In this document: in pieces, positions 8,765 through 16,622 of the stretch
Position numbering within the stretch: the first letter of the stretch is position 1
How the letters are laid out: each line of letters begins with the position of its first letter
Assembly: GCF_024609765.1 (NCBI RefSeq)
Contig: NZ_JANFDG010000009.1
Coordinates: forward strand, 1-64,000
DNA: 64,000 bases
Direction: 5' to 3'
DNA from: Shinella pollutisoli
Lineage (GTDB): Bacteria > Pseudomonadota > Alphaproteobacteria > Rhizobiales > Rhizobiaceae
Position numbers and translations under genes: made by a program
The notes under the pieces: model-generated
Databases searched by the model: none
The model's input: the letters and a program-made list of their open reading frames with translations, nothing else
Told to the model about the DNA's origin: nothing

Positions 8765-9224
8765 TTCGATTGTCCCTGTCTTATGGTTTCGCGCTTGCAG
8801 TGCCCTGTCTTACCCCGCCTCGGGCGCCCGCCGTCTTCCGCGGCTCGGGTCTTCCCTCGGCGTTTTCGGGCCGGTTCGTTCCGGCTCGTCTTATGGCTCC
8901 ACTATGCCACCGGCCCTTCAATGCACGCTTAAAATGCATGCTTAATTTGCGACAAACAAAGTCCAAACGCTTGGTAAAGTTGGATTTTCGTTAAACATCG
9001 CGATCCCTCTGAATCAGCGCATTCGCCTCAAAATTTACCGATCGTTCAACCCGCGGCTTCAACCCTTCGCTAACCACGAAGCGAGCCGGCGCTTTCCTTC
9101 CGCCGCCCGAAAGGCCGTCCACGCCTTTCCTGAACGGGAGATGAACCGCCCTCTCAGGACCCGTTCAGTCCCATCGTGCGACAAGAGCCGCACGACAGGA
9201 CAGACAGACAGACGGACGGACATC
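8765..9224. other. Intergenic region without a convincing gene
   Basis: No reading frame here has convincing codon use or a start site. The stretch 8925-9030 is noticeably AT-richer than its surroundings and probably holds promoters for the Sel1-like gene and for the small genes downstream. At 9194-9219 there is a run of GACA/GACG tetramers just before the start of the small membrane protein gene. Confidence 0.5.
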
Positions 9225-9389
9225 ATGGACATCCTCGCACGCCGCCTCACGATCATCACGCTGCTTCTGGCGATCTTCGCGATCCTGCTCGCGGCCGCCG
9301 TCGAGACGGACTACCGCCGCAACCAGAAAAGCCGCCACGGCGCACTCTCGGCCTGCGCGGTGCCGACCCTCTGCCGCGCCACCCTCTGA
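9225..9389 (+). CDS. Small membrane protein, function unknown
   Basis: The frame encodes 54 residues: a short basic N terminus, one strongly hydrophobic helix (about residues 9-25) and a basic C-terminal tail with two cysteines. A GGACGGA sequence precedes the ATG, formed partly from a tetramer repeat. A second small gene follows 32 bases later, so the two may be cotranscribed. The hydrophobic helix and start context support it, but length alone cannot prove that it is translated. Confidence 0.5.
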   Translation: MDILARRLTIITLLLAIFAILLAAAVETDYRRNQKSRHGALSACAVPTLCRATL

Positions 9390-9421
9390 CCCGCCACACC
9401 ATCGAAGGACGAAACCGAGCC

Positions 9422-9598
9422 ATGACGAGCACCCTCTCCCGGACCGCCTCCACCGCGCTGCGCATCCTCGCGCTCTCGGCGATGATGGTCGCGCCCTTCG
9501 GCGCACTCGCCTGGAGCAGCTCGGGCGGCCTCGGCATCGGGAAGCAGGGCGCCGGCCTCGTCCTCTTCGTGACCCTGCAGCGCCAGTCGATGAGCTGA
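9422..9598 (+). CDS. Small exported or membrane protein, function unknown
   Basis: The frame encodes 58 residues. The first 30 look like a signal peptide (Arg, then a hydrophobic Ala/Leu/Met stretch ending in GALAWS), followed by a short Gly/Ser-rich part. AAGGA lies about 12 bases before the ATG. It follows another small membrane protein gene at short spacing and is followed by a CCCCTT hexamer array. I do not recognise a family. Confidence 0.45.
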   Translation: MTSTLSRTASTALRILALSAMMVAPFGALAWSSSGGLGIGKQGAGLVLFVTLQRQSMS

Positions 9599-9611
9599 GC
9601 GGGGAGTCTCT

Positions 9612-9645
9612 CCCCTTCCCCTTCCCCTTCCCCTTCCCCTTCCCC
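9612..9645. repeat. CCCCTT hexamer array
   Basis: Five to six tandem copies of the hexamer CCCCTT lie between a small gene and the ynfA-like gene. It is strand-asymmetric (pure pyrimidine on +) and could vary in copy number. It lies about 54 bases upstream of the next start codon. Confidence 0.75.
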
Positions 9646-9698
9646 CGCCGCCGTTCCGTGCTAAACCGGAGACCTCCTCCAGCCGTCCGGGACCGCGC

Positions 9699-10019
9699 AT
9701 GAAATCCTTCCTCGTCTTCTCCGCCGCCGCGCTCGCCGAGATCGCCGGCTGCTTCGCCTTCTGGGCCTGGTGGCGGCTCGACCGGACGGCGCTCTGGCTG
9801 CTGCCGGGCATGGCGTCGCTCGCGCTCTTCGCCTGGCTGCTGGCGCAGGCCGACAGCGCCTTCGCCGGCCGCGCCTATGCGGCCTATGGCGGGGTCTACA
9901 TCGCCGCCTCGCTCCTCTGGCTGTGGCTTGCCGAAGGCATGCGGCCCGACCGCTTCGATCTCGCCGGCGCCACGCTCGTGCTCGTCGGCGCCGGCATCGT
10001 GCTTGCCGCGCCGCGCTGA
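9699..10019 (+). CDS. YnfA/UPF0060 family small membrane protein
   Basis: The protein has 106 residues, the usual size for this family, with four predicted membrane helices. The segments [15 protein letters not shown] and [16 protein letters not shown] are characteristic. The family is related to small multidrug resistance transporters; its physiological role is poorly established. It sits alone between a hexamer array and the amn promoter region. Confidence 0.88.
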   Translation: MKSFLVFSAAALAEIAGCFAFWAWWRLDRTALWLLPGMASLALFAWLLAQADSAFAGRAYAAYGGVYIAASLLWLWLAEGMRPDRFDLAGATLVLVGAGIVLAAPR

Positions 10020-10071
10020 GGCGTCCACATTTCGGGCGGGCGGGAGGGCTTGCGGCCCACGGCAACTTGTC

Positions 10072-10106
10072 GTTTGCTTGTCAGCGACGGCAAACTATAG
10101 TGATTC
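10072..10106 (+). promoter_or_regulatory. Candidate amn promoter with an overlapping palindrome
   Basis: A TATAGT hexamer (10096-10101) lies only five bases before the amn start codon, with TTGCTT 16 bases upstream of it. A near-palindrome with perfect 6-base arms GTTTGC and GCAAAC (10072-10095) covers the -35 region and spacer. If the TATAGT is the -10 element, transcription would begin at or beside the ATG and the mRNA would be leaderless, which fits the lack of a ribosome binding site. Confidence 0.45.
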
Positions 10107-11609
10107 ATGAGCAAACAGACCTTTTCCCTGAAGCCTCTCCCCTTCGCCACGCCCGAGCCCTTCGAGCCGCAGTCCTTCGACGATCCGGTCGCCGCGGTCG
10201 ACGCGCTCGACGCGCTCTACGAGCGCAACACCCGCTTCCTCACCGAGGCCTTCGCCTCGCTCGGCGAGAACGGCGCGCCCGACCGGCGTTTCCGCGCCTG
10301 CTATCCGCAGGTCGGCATCGAGACGACGAGCTTCGGCCTCGTCGATTCGCGCCTGTCCTACGGCTACGTCGCCTCACCCGGCCTCTACACGACGACCGTG
10401 ACGCGGCCGAAGCTGTTCCGCCACTATCTCAAGGAACAGCTCGGACACCTGATGCGCAATCACGGCGTGCGCGTCACCGTCTCCGAATCGGCGACGCCGA
10501 TCCCGCTGCACTTCGCCTTCGGCGAGGGTGCGCATGTCGAGGCGGCGGTGGCGGAGAACATCGACCTGCCGCTGCGCGACCTGTTCGACGCGCCCGACCT
10601 CGGCAACACCGACGACGAGATCGCCAACGGCTCCTACGAGCCGGGTCCCGGAGAACCCTCGCCGCTCGCCCCCTTCACGGCGCAGCGCATCGACTATTCG
10701 CTCGCCCGCCTCAGCCACTACACGGCGACGAGCGCCAACCACTTCCAGAACTTCGTGCTCTTCACCAACTACCAGTTCTACATCGACGAGTTCTGCGAAT
10801 GGGCGCGCCAGCAGATGGCGGAGGGCGGCAACGGCTACACCGCCTTCGTCGAGCCCGGCAACATCATCACGCCGGCCGGCAGCGATCGGCCGGAGCCGAA
10901 CATCTCGCCCGGCCGGCTGCCGCAGATGCCGGCCTATCACATCAAGAAGAAGGGCCACGGCGGCATCACCGTCGTCAATATCGGCGTCGGCCCCTCCAAC
11001 GCCAAGACGATCACCGACCATATCGCCGTGCTGCGCCCGCATGCCTGGCTGATGCTCGGCCATTGCGCGGGGCTCAGGAACAGCCAGACGCTCGGCGACT
11101 ACGTGCTCGCCCATGCCTATGTGCGCGAGGATCACGTGCTCGACGACGACCTGCCGGTCTGGGTGCCGATCCCCGCACTCGCCGAGGTGCAGGTGGCGCT
11201 CGAGAGCGCGGTCGAGGAGGTGACGGGCTTCAAGGGCTACGACCTCAAGCGCATCATGCGCACCGGCACCGTCGCCACGATCGACAACCGCAACTGGGAA
11301 CTGCGCGACCAGCGCGGGCCGGTCAAGCGCCTGTCGCAGTCGCGCGCCATCGCCCTCGACATGGAATCGGCCACCATCGCCGCCAACGGCTTCCGCTTCC
11401 GCGTGCCCTACGGCACCCTGCTCTGCGTCTCCGACAAGCCGCTGCACGGCGAGCTGAAACTCCCCGGCATGGCGACCGCCTTCTACCGCACGCAGGTCAA
11501 CCAGCATCTGAGGATCGGCATCCGCGCGCTGGAGAAGCTTGCCGGCATGCCGCCGGAGAAGCTGCATTCGCGCAAGCTGAGGAGCTTCTTCGAGACGGCG
11601 TTCCAGTGA
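10107..11609 (+). CDS. amn: AMP nucleosidase
   Basis: The protein has 500 residues, the normal length. The enzyme cleaves AMP to adenine and ribose 5-phosphate in purine balance. The N-terminal half matches the AMP nucleosidase-specific domain (CYPQVGIETTSFGLVDSRLSYG span near residue 65-85). The C-terminal half is a nucleoside phosphorylase-type domain, with the conserved DMESATIAANGFRFRVPYG region near residue 415. There is no Shine-Dalgarno sequence in front of the ATG, and a -10-like box lies five bases upstream. It is a single-gene unit with a toxin-antitoxin pair directly downstream. Confidence 0.95.
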   Translation: MSKQTFSLKPLPFATPEPFEPQSFDDPVAAVDALDALYERNTRFLTEAFASLGENGAPDRRFRACYPQVGIETTSFGLVDSRLSYGYVASPGLYTTTVTRPKLFRHYLKEQLGHLMRNHGVRVTVSESATPIPLHFAFGEGAHVEAAVAENIDLPLRDLFDAPDLGNTDDEIANGSYEPGPGEPSPLAPFTAQRIDYSLARLSHYTATSANHFQNFVLFTNYQFYIDEFCEWARQQMAEGGNGYTAFVEPGNIITPAGSDRPEPNISPGRLPQMPAYHIKKKGHGGITVVNIGVGPSNAKTITDHIAVLRPHAWLMLGHCAGLRNSQTLGDYVLAHAYVREDHVLDDDLPVWVPIPALAEVQVALESAVEEVTGFKGYDLKRIMRTGTVATIDNRNWELRDQRGPVKRLSQSRAIALDMESATIAANGFRFRVPYGTLLCVSDKPLHGELKLPGMATAFYRTQVNQHLRIGIRALEKLAGMPPEKLHSRKLRSFFETAFQ

Positions 11610-11632
11610 GATTGTGAGCGATCGGGCTTTGG

Positions 11633-11657
11633 TGTATGATTTTATAAGTTCATACAC
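11633..11657 (+). promoter_or_regulatory. Palindromic operator candidate of the VapBC pair
   Basis: Two perfect 8-base arms, GTGTATGA (11633-11640) and TCATACAC (11650-11657), are separated by nine AT-rich bases containing TATAAG, a plausible -10 box. It ends 11 bases before the antitoxin start. Autoregulation by the antitoxin or the toxin-antitoxin complex is the rule in this class of modules. Confidence 0.6.
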
Positions 11658-11668
11658 ACGAGGTGGCC

Positions 11669-11899
11669 ATGCGTACCAATATCGAGCTTGACGACGCCTT
11701 GATGGCCGAAGCCATGGAACTCACGGGGCTGACGACGAAAAAGGCCATCGTGGAGAAGGCCTTGCGCGAGATGGTCGAGGAACTTCGCCGGAGAAATGCG
11801 CTGAACGAGTTGCAGGGAATGGGCTGGGAAGGCGATCTCGACGCGATGCGCCTCGGCTGGGGGCCGGACTCGGACCACGCAAAAGACGCGGCTGAATGA
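11669..11899 (+). CDS. vapB: VapB-family antitoxin
   Basis: The protein has 76 residues from ATG 11669, which has GAGGTGG just upstream. The N terminus MRTNIELDDALMAEAMELTG and the following TTKKAIVEKALREMV match the ribbon-helix-helix VapB type found with PIN toxins. It would bind and neutralise the VapC encoded next and bind the palindrome upstream. The stop overlaps the toxin start as ATGA, indicating translational coupling. Confidence 0.88.
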   Translation: MRTNIELDDALMAEAMELTGLTTKKAIVEKALREMVEELRRRNALNELQGMGWEGDLDAMRLGWGPDSDHAKDAAE

Positions 11900-12285
11900 T
11901 CGTTGTCGACAGCTCCGTCTGGATCGCGCATCTGCGCGACCTCTCGACGCCGGAAACGTCTATGCTCCAGGCAGGCCTGAAACTCAAGCAAGTCGTTCTG
12001 GGTGACGTTGTTCTGCTGGAAATCCTGCAAGGCGCACGAAACGACGGCCACGCCGCCAATCTTCACAAGCGGCTGGCCGCCTTCGGCACCGTTTCGATGC
12101 TATCTCCCGAGCTCGCGGTGAAAGCCGCCGGAAATTTCCGCCGGCTTCGCGCGAAGGGCATCACCATCCGCAAGACCACGGATCTCGTCATCGGCACCTA
12201 TTGCATCGAGCACGGCCACAGCCTGCTCCACGCCGACAGGGACTTCGATCCGATGGCCGAGCATCTCGGCCTTCGGATCGCCTGA
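11896..12285 (+). CDS. vapC: VapC-family PIN-domain toxin (ribonuclease)
   Basis: The protein has 129 residues. PIN-domain acidic residues are visible: Asp in MIVVDSSVWI, Glu in LLEILQGAR, and Asp residues in TTDLVIG and HADRDFD. VapC proteins are Mg-dependent endoribonucleases, often cutting tRNA. The start overlaps the antitoxin stop. The gene ends three bases before the stop of the convergent aminotransferase gene, leaving no room for a terminator between them. Confidence 0.88.
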   Translation: MIVVDSSVWIAHLRDLSTPETSMLQAGLKLKQVVLGDVVLLEILQGARNDGHAANLHKRLAAFGTVSMLSPELAVKAAGNFRRLRAKGITIRKTTDLVIGTYCIEHGHSLLHADRDFDPMAEHLGLRIA

Positions 12286-12288
12286 ACC

Positions 12289-13662
12289 TCAGGCCCTCAG
12301 CACCGCCCACGCGTGATCCAGCCCCTTCTTCGTGATGTCGATCATCTCGTCCACCTCGGCGTGGCTGATGACGAGCGGCGGGGAGAAGAGCATGCGGTCG
12401 CCGGTGGCGCGCAGCACGAGGCCGTTCTCCAGGCAATGGTTGCGCACCGTGACGCCGGCCTTCTCCCTGTCCTCGAAGCGCCTGCGGCTCGCCTTGTCCT
12501 CGGCGAGCTGGATCGCCGCCATCAGGCCGACCTGCTGGATCTCGCCGACGATCGGGTGATTCACAAGCGACCCGAAGCCCTCGGCGAGATAGGGGCCGAT
12601 GTCGTCGTGGACGCGCTCGACCAGCCTCTCCTCCTCGATGATGCGCAGGTTCTCCAGTGCGGCGGCGGCGCAGACGGGATGGCCGGAATAGGTGAAGCCG
12701 TGGTTGAAGTCGCCGACCTCCTCGACCAGCACGTCGCCGACGCGGTCGGAGACCATGACGCCGCCGATCGGCAGATACCCCGAGGAGAGGCCCTTGGCGA
12801 TCGGTGCCAGATCCGGCTCGACGCCGAAATGCTGGTGGCCGAACCATCGGCCGGTACGGCCGAAGCCGCAGATCACCTCGTCGGCGACGAGCAGGATTTT
12901 CCGCGCCTTGCAGATGCGGGCGATCTCCGGCCAGTAGGTGGCGGGCGGCACGATGACGCCGCCGGCGCCCTGGATCGGCTCGGCGACGAAGGCGGCGACG
13001 TTGTCCTCGCCGAGCTCGTCGATCTTCTCCTCCAGCTCGCGCGCGACCTTCAGGCCGAAATCCTCCGGCGAGAGGTCGCCGTCCTCGCCGTACCAGTAGG
13101 GCTGGCCGATGTGGTGGATGCCGGCGATCGGCAGGTCCCCCTGCTCGTGCATCCACTTCATGCCGCCGAGCGAGGCGCCGGCGACGGTGGAGCCGTGATA
13201 GCCGTTGCGCCGCGCGATCACCGCCTTCTTGGTCGGCCTGCCGACGGCGGCCCAGTAGACGCGGGCCATGCGGAACCAGGTGTCGTTCGCCTCCGAGCCG
13301 GAGCCGGTGAAGAAGACGCGGTTGATGGCCGGGCCGGCATGCGAGGCGATCTTCTGCGCCAGCAGCACGGCGGGCGGCGTCGTGGTGCCGAAGAAGGTGT
13401 TGTAGTAGGGAAGCTCGTTCATCTGGCGGACGACGGCGTCGGCGATCTCCCCGCGGCCGTAGCCGATGTTGACGCACCAGAGGCCGGCGAAGCCGTCGAG
13501 ATAGCGCTTGCCGTGATTGTCGAAGATGTGGCAGCCCTCGCCGCGCTCGATGATGCGCGTGCCGGTCGCATTCAGCTTCTTCATGTCCGAGAAGGGATGA
13601 AGATGATGGGCGGCATCGAGGGCACCGAGGTTCGAGACGGCTGCTGCACTGCTGGTCGACAT
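12289..13662 (-). CDS. Class III aminotransferase, probably polyamine or omega-amino acid:pyruvate type
   Basis: The protein has 457 residues. ATG 13662 is chosen because AAGGA sits 8 bases upstream; an ATG three codons earlier has no room for one. The motifs are those of class III PLP enzymes: GSGSEANDTWFRMARVYW, LLVADEVICGFGRTG for the PLP-contacting Asp, and the PLP lysine in PIAKGLSSGYLPIGG. It faces a glutamine-synthetase-like gene divergently. In other proteobacteria such a pair serves putrescine or other amine degradation (SpuC-like aminotransferase with a PuuA-like ligase), which is the most likely role here. Strict substrate assignment is not possible from sequence. Confidence 0.85.
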   Translation of the reverse strand: MSTSSAAAVSNLGALDAAHHLHPFSDMKKLNATGTRIIERGEGCHIFDNHGKRYLDGFAGLWCVNIGYGRGEIADAVVRQMNELPYYNTFFGTTTPPAVLLAQKIASHAGPAINRVFFTGSGSEANDTWFRMARVYWAAVGRPTKKAVIARRNGYHGSTVAGASLGGMKWMHEQGDLPIAGIHHIGQPYWYGEDGDLSPEDFGLKVARELEEKIDELGEDNVAAFVAEPIQGAGGVIVPPATYWPEIARICKARKILLVADEVICGFGRTGRWFGHQHFGVEPDLAPIAKGLSSGYLPIGGVMVSDRVGDVLVEEVGDFNHGFTYSGHPVCAAAALENLRIIEEERLVERVHDDIGPYLAEGFGSLVNHPIVGEIQQVGLMAAIQLAEDKASRRRFEDREKAGVTVRNHCLENGLVLRATGDRMLFSPPLVISHAEVDEMIDITKKGLDHAWAVLRA

Positions 13663-13809
13663 GGGAGACATCCTTCGAGAAGCGCCCCCCGTGTTGAACG
13701 GCGGGACAGAATGGGCTAGGAAAATGCCCTTGCAACAGGCATTTGGCAAGAGATCGGCCACCCCCCGGCCGGTCTGTCCAAAGGCTTCCAGCCAGACGAA
13801 GCAGGCATC

Positions 13810-15168
13810 ATGACAAACGACAAGACGGCGGCCGGTTCCCCGCCCGCCAATGCGCCGCCCCGTATCGAAATCCTCCTCGTCGGCATGAACGGGGACCTGC
13901 GCGGCAAGCAGGTGCCGCCGGAGGGCGAGGCGAAGATCTGGGACGGTTCCGTCCGCCTGCCCTCCTCCACCCAGTCGCTCGACATCTGGGGCGACGACAA
14001 CGACGACATCACCGGCCTGTCGCTCTCCGCCGGCGATCCGGACGGCGTATGCATCCCCGACCGCCGCTCGCTCGCGCCGATGCCCTGGGCGCCGGAAGGC
14101 TCGCGGCAGGTGCTCGCCACCATGCACGAGTTCGACGGCACGCCCTCCTTCATGGACCCGCGCGCCATCCTGGCGCGCATGATCGAACGCTTCGCCGAAC
14201 GCGGGCTGACGCCGGTCGTGGCGACGGAGCTCGAATTCTACGTGGTCGAGGACGACTGGCGCGAGACCGGCCGCCCGCGCCCGCCGGCGGCGCTGACGTA
14301 TCACGGCGAGCCGAACGGCTTCCAGCTCTACGACATGCGCGCCACCGACGCGCTCGACGGCTACCTCCAGACCGTGCGCGCCTGGGCGAAGGCGATGGAC
14401 CTGCCGGCCGACGCCACGACGGCGGAATTCGGCCCCGGCCAGTTCGAGGTGAACCTGCTGCACCGGCCGGACGCGCTGGCGGCGGCCGACGACTGCATCT
14501 ATCTCAAGCGCATCGCCGAGGAAGCCGCCCGCCGCTTCGGCCTCAAATCCACCTGCATGGCCAAACCCTATGCCGAGCATGCCGGCTCCGGCCTGCACGT
14601 GCATGCGAGCATCGTCGACGGGGACGGCCGCAACATCCTCGACGCCAGGGGCGGCGAGCCGGCGCTCCTGAAATCGATCACCGCCGGCATGCTTGCGACG
14701 ATGCGCGCCGCGCAGCTCGTCTTCGCGCCGTTCGCCAATTCCTACCGCCGCTTCCAGCCGGGCTCGTTTGCGCCGGTCGACCTCACCTGGGGCTTTGGCC
14801 ATCGCGGCACGGCGATCCGCATCCCCGACAAGGACGGGCCGGCGGCGCGCGTCGAGCACCGCGTGGCGGGCGCCGACGTCAATCCCTACCTGCTGCTGAC
14901 GGCGATCCTCGGCGGCATCCTCTCGGGCCTCGACGGCGACCTCGATCCGGGGCCGGCGACGGAGCCCGGCAAGGACGTGCCCGGGGCGACGCGGCTCACG
15001 CACGACTTCCTGACGGCGGTCGAGGAGTTCGCCGCCTCGCCCTTCATCGCCGACGCCTTCGGCGCGGCCTACCAGAAGCTCTATGCCGACACGAAGCGCA
15101 AGGAGGCGATCACCTACCTGCGCACCGTCTCGGACTTCGACTACCGGACCTATCTGCCGCGGATCTGA
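13810..15168 (+). CDS. Glutamine synthetase-family ligase, probable gamma-glutamylpolyamine synthetase
   Basis: The protein has 452 residues with a glutamine-synthetase catalytic domain. Visible are the Glu metal ligands in ATELEFYVVED, the GPGQFEVNLLHR segment, the His region GSGLHVHASIVDG and the NPYLLLTAILGG stretch. The spacing and the weakly conserved N-terminal beta-grasp domain fit the GlnA-like/PuuA group, which ligates glutamate to amines, rather than GlnA itself. The divergent neighbour is an amine-type aminotransferase with a 147-base shared promoter region, supporting a joint role in amine catabolism. A RIME follows the stop. Confidence 0.82.
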   Translation: MTNDKTAAGSPPANAPPRIEILLVGMNGDLRGKQVPPEGEAKIWDGSVRLPSSTQSLDIWGDDNDDITGLSLSAGDPDGVCIPDRRSLAPMPWAPEGSRQVLATMHEFDGTPSFMDPRAILARMIERFAERGLTPVVATELEFYVVEDDWRETGRPRPPAALTYHGEPNGFQLYDMRATDALDGYLQTVRAWAKAMDLPADATTAEFGPGQFEVNLLHRPDALAAADDCIYLKRIAEEAARRFGLKSTCMAKPYAEHAGSGLHVHASIVDGDGRNILDARGGEPALLKSITAGMLATMRAAQLVFAPFANSYRRFQPGSFAPVDLTWGFGHRGTAIRIPDKDGPAARVEHRVAGADVNPYLLLTAILGGILSGLDGDLDPGPATEPGKDVPGATRLTHDFLTAVEEFAASPFIADAFGAAYQKLYADTKRKEAITYLRTVSDFDYRTYLPRI

Positions 15169-15176
15169 GGCGTCGG

Positions 15177-15311
15177 CCCCTCATCCGGCCTGCCGGCCGC
15201 CTTCTCCCCGCAAGCGGGGAGAAGGAGATATGCCGCATCGTTTTCCTCGACCAACGACCGTTCGCAGGGCACGTCCCCTCTCCCCGCTTGCGGGGAGAGG
15301 GTTAGGGTGGG
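15177..15311. repeat. RIME-type intergenic palindromic repeat
   Basis: Two palindromes (ccttctccccgcaagcgggg type and its partner) are framed by cccctcatccgg at the left. It separates the convergent ligase and lipid kinase genes and could act as a bidirectional terminator. Confidence 0.85.
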
Positions 15312-15353
15312 GGGCAAATCGCATATGTCCTATCGGGCAGAAGGGGTCGCATC

Positions 15354-16292
15354 CTACGCCGCCGCCGTCTCGCTCGGCGCGGTGCTCTCCGCCCCCGCCT
15401 TCGGCACGATGACCTTCAGTTCGCCGGGATGGAGGCGGATCGAGACGTCGCGGCCCATCGGCAGCAGCTCGCCGTCGATGACGCAGTTGATCGACCGGTC
15501 GACGCTGGGGAAATGCAGGTCGACGGCCGTGCCGGTCATCTCCGTCACGTCGGCGTTCTCGCGCAGCCGGCCGCGCAGGATGTCGGCGGCGAGGCGCGCG
15601 ACGCCCGCGGGCTTCAGCGGCGCCGTCGTGTAGAAGCCGAGATGGCCGCCGGAGATGTCGTCGGCATAGAGCAGGCCGTTCTCGCCGAAGCGGTTGTTCG
15701 ACACGTTGATGGCCGAGACCTTGGTATGCGCCTCGATGCCGTCGACGGCGTATTCCACGTCGAATTCCGGCGGGTCGAGAATGACGCCGACGGCCGCACG
15801 CACGTTGGCGGCGATCTTGCCGAGGCGGGAACGGAAGGTCATGGCGTTCCTGAGGCGCACCATGCGGGCATGCAGCCCGGCGGAGAACTGGTGCACGAAG
15901 GCGCGCCCGTCCGCCGTGCCGATGTCGGCGGCGGCGACCTCGCCGGCGGCGAGCGCTTCGAGCGCCAGACGGATGTCGAGCGGGATCTTCAGCGAGCGGG
16001 CGAAGAGGTTCATCGTGCCGGCCGGGACGATGCCTAGCGGCATGCCGCTTTCCCAGGCGACGCCCGCCGCCGCCGAGATCGTCCCGTCGCCGCCGCCCGC
16101 GAGCATCGCGTCGAGGTCGGTACGGTCGGCGCAGCGGCGCAGCGCCATCTCCATGTCGGCGCCCTCGACGATGTCGCAGTCGAGATGGTGGCCCGCGTCG
16201 CCGAAGATGCGTTCCGCCTCGCGCGCATAGGCCTCCATGTCGGTCGTGCGGAACGTTCCGCCGTCCTTGTTGAAGATCGCCTGAATTCTCAT
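15354..16292 (-). CDS. Diacylglycerol kinase-like lipid kinase
   Basis: The protein has 312 residues from ATG 16292, which has GGAG nine bases upstream; two nearby upstream ATGs have worse spacing. The DAGK catalytic signature is clear: AGGGDGTISAAAG (about residue 65-77) for ATP binding, followed by GIVPAGTMNLFARSL. The family also includes sphingosine kinase and YegS-like enzymes. It probably phosphorylates a membrane lipid or lipid-like substrate. It converges with the glutamine-synthetase-like gene. The spacer to the MFS gene on the other strand is about 330 bases and holds both promoters. Confidence 0.85.
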   Translation of the reverse strand: MRIQAIFNKDGGTFRTTDMEAYAREAERIFGDAGHHLDCDIVEGADMEMALRRCADRTDLDAMLAGGGDGTISAAAGVAWESGMPLGIVPAGTMNLFARSLKIPLDIRLALEALAAGEVAAADIGTADGRAFVHQFSAGLHARMVRLRNAMTFRSRLGKIAANVRAAVGVILDPPEFDVEYAVDGIEAHTKVSAINVSNNRFGENGLLYADDISGGHLGFYTTAPLKPAGVARLAADILRGRLRENADVTEMTGTAVDLHFPSVDRSINCVIDGELLPMGRDVSIRLHPGELKVIVPKAGAESTAPSETAAA

Positions 16293-16622
16293 CCGCATAC
16301 TCCGCGTGAAGCCGGAAGCCGGGCACGTTTCCATAGATAGCCGAGAAAGCGGCGATTAGCAGGCAACGGCCTGCAAGAAATCTTGATCGGATAACCGGGC
16401 CGAGGCGAAAATTGGCAATAGGCAAGGCCGCCGGCTCTGCTATATCTGGTGGCGGCCGCGGGTGTCGGGAGAGCGCCTGGCCGGCCGGACCATTCTTCAT
16501 TTCCAGACCTATTCCGGACACGGCCTTCGGCCAGACCACCGCAGAGGCAGCCGGGAGGAGCGGCCTTCGCCCAAGGGTCCGCCATCCGACCGCCGCGCCC
16601 GGACCATTCCCGCGGAGCCGCC

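Noticed and set aside
8758-8994. Small frames in the gap between the Sel1-like gene and the small membrane proteins
   Set aside because: There are no ribosome binding sites, the composition is unlike coding DNA, and the reading frames conflict with each other.
13663-15003. In-frame 5' extension of the aminotransferase gene (giving about 900 codons)
   Set aside because: The extension runs antisense to the glutamine-synthetase-like gene and has no homology; a good start and ribosome binding site lie at 13662.
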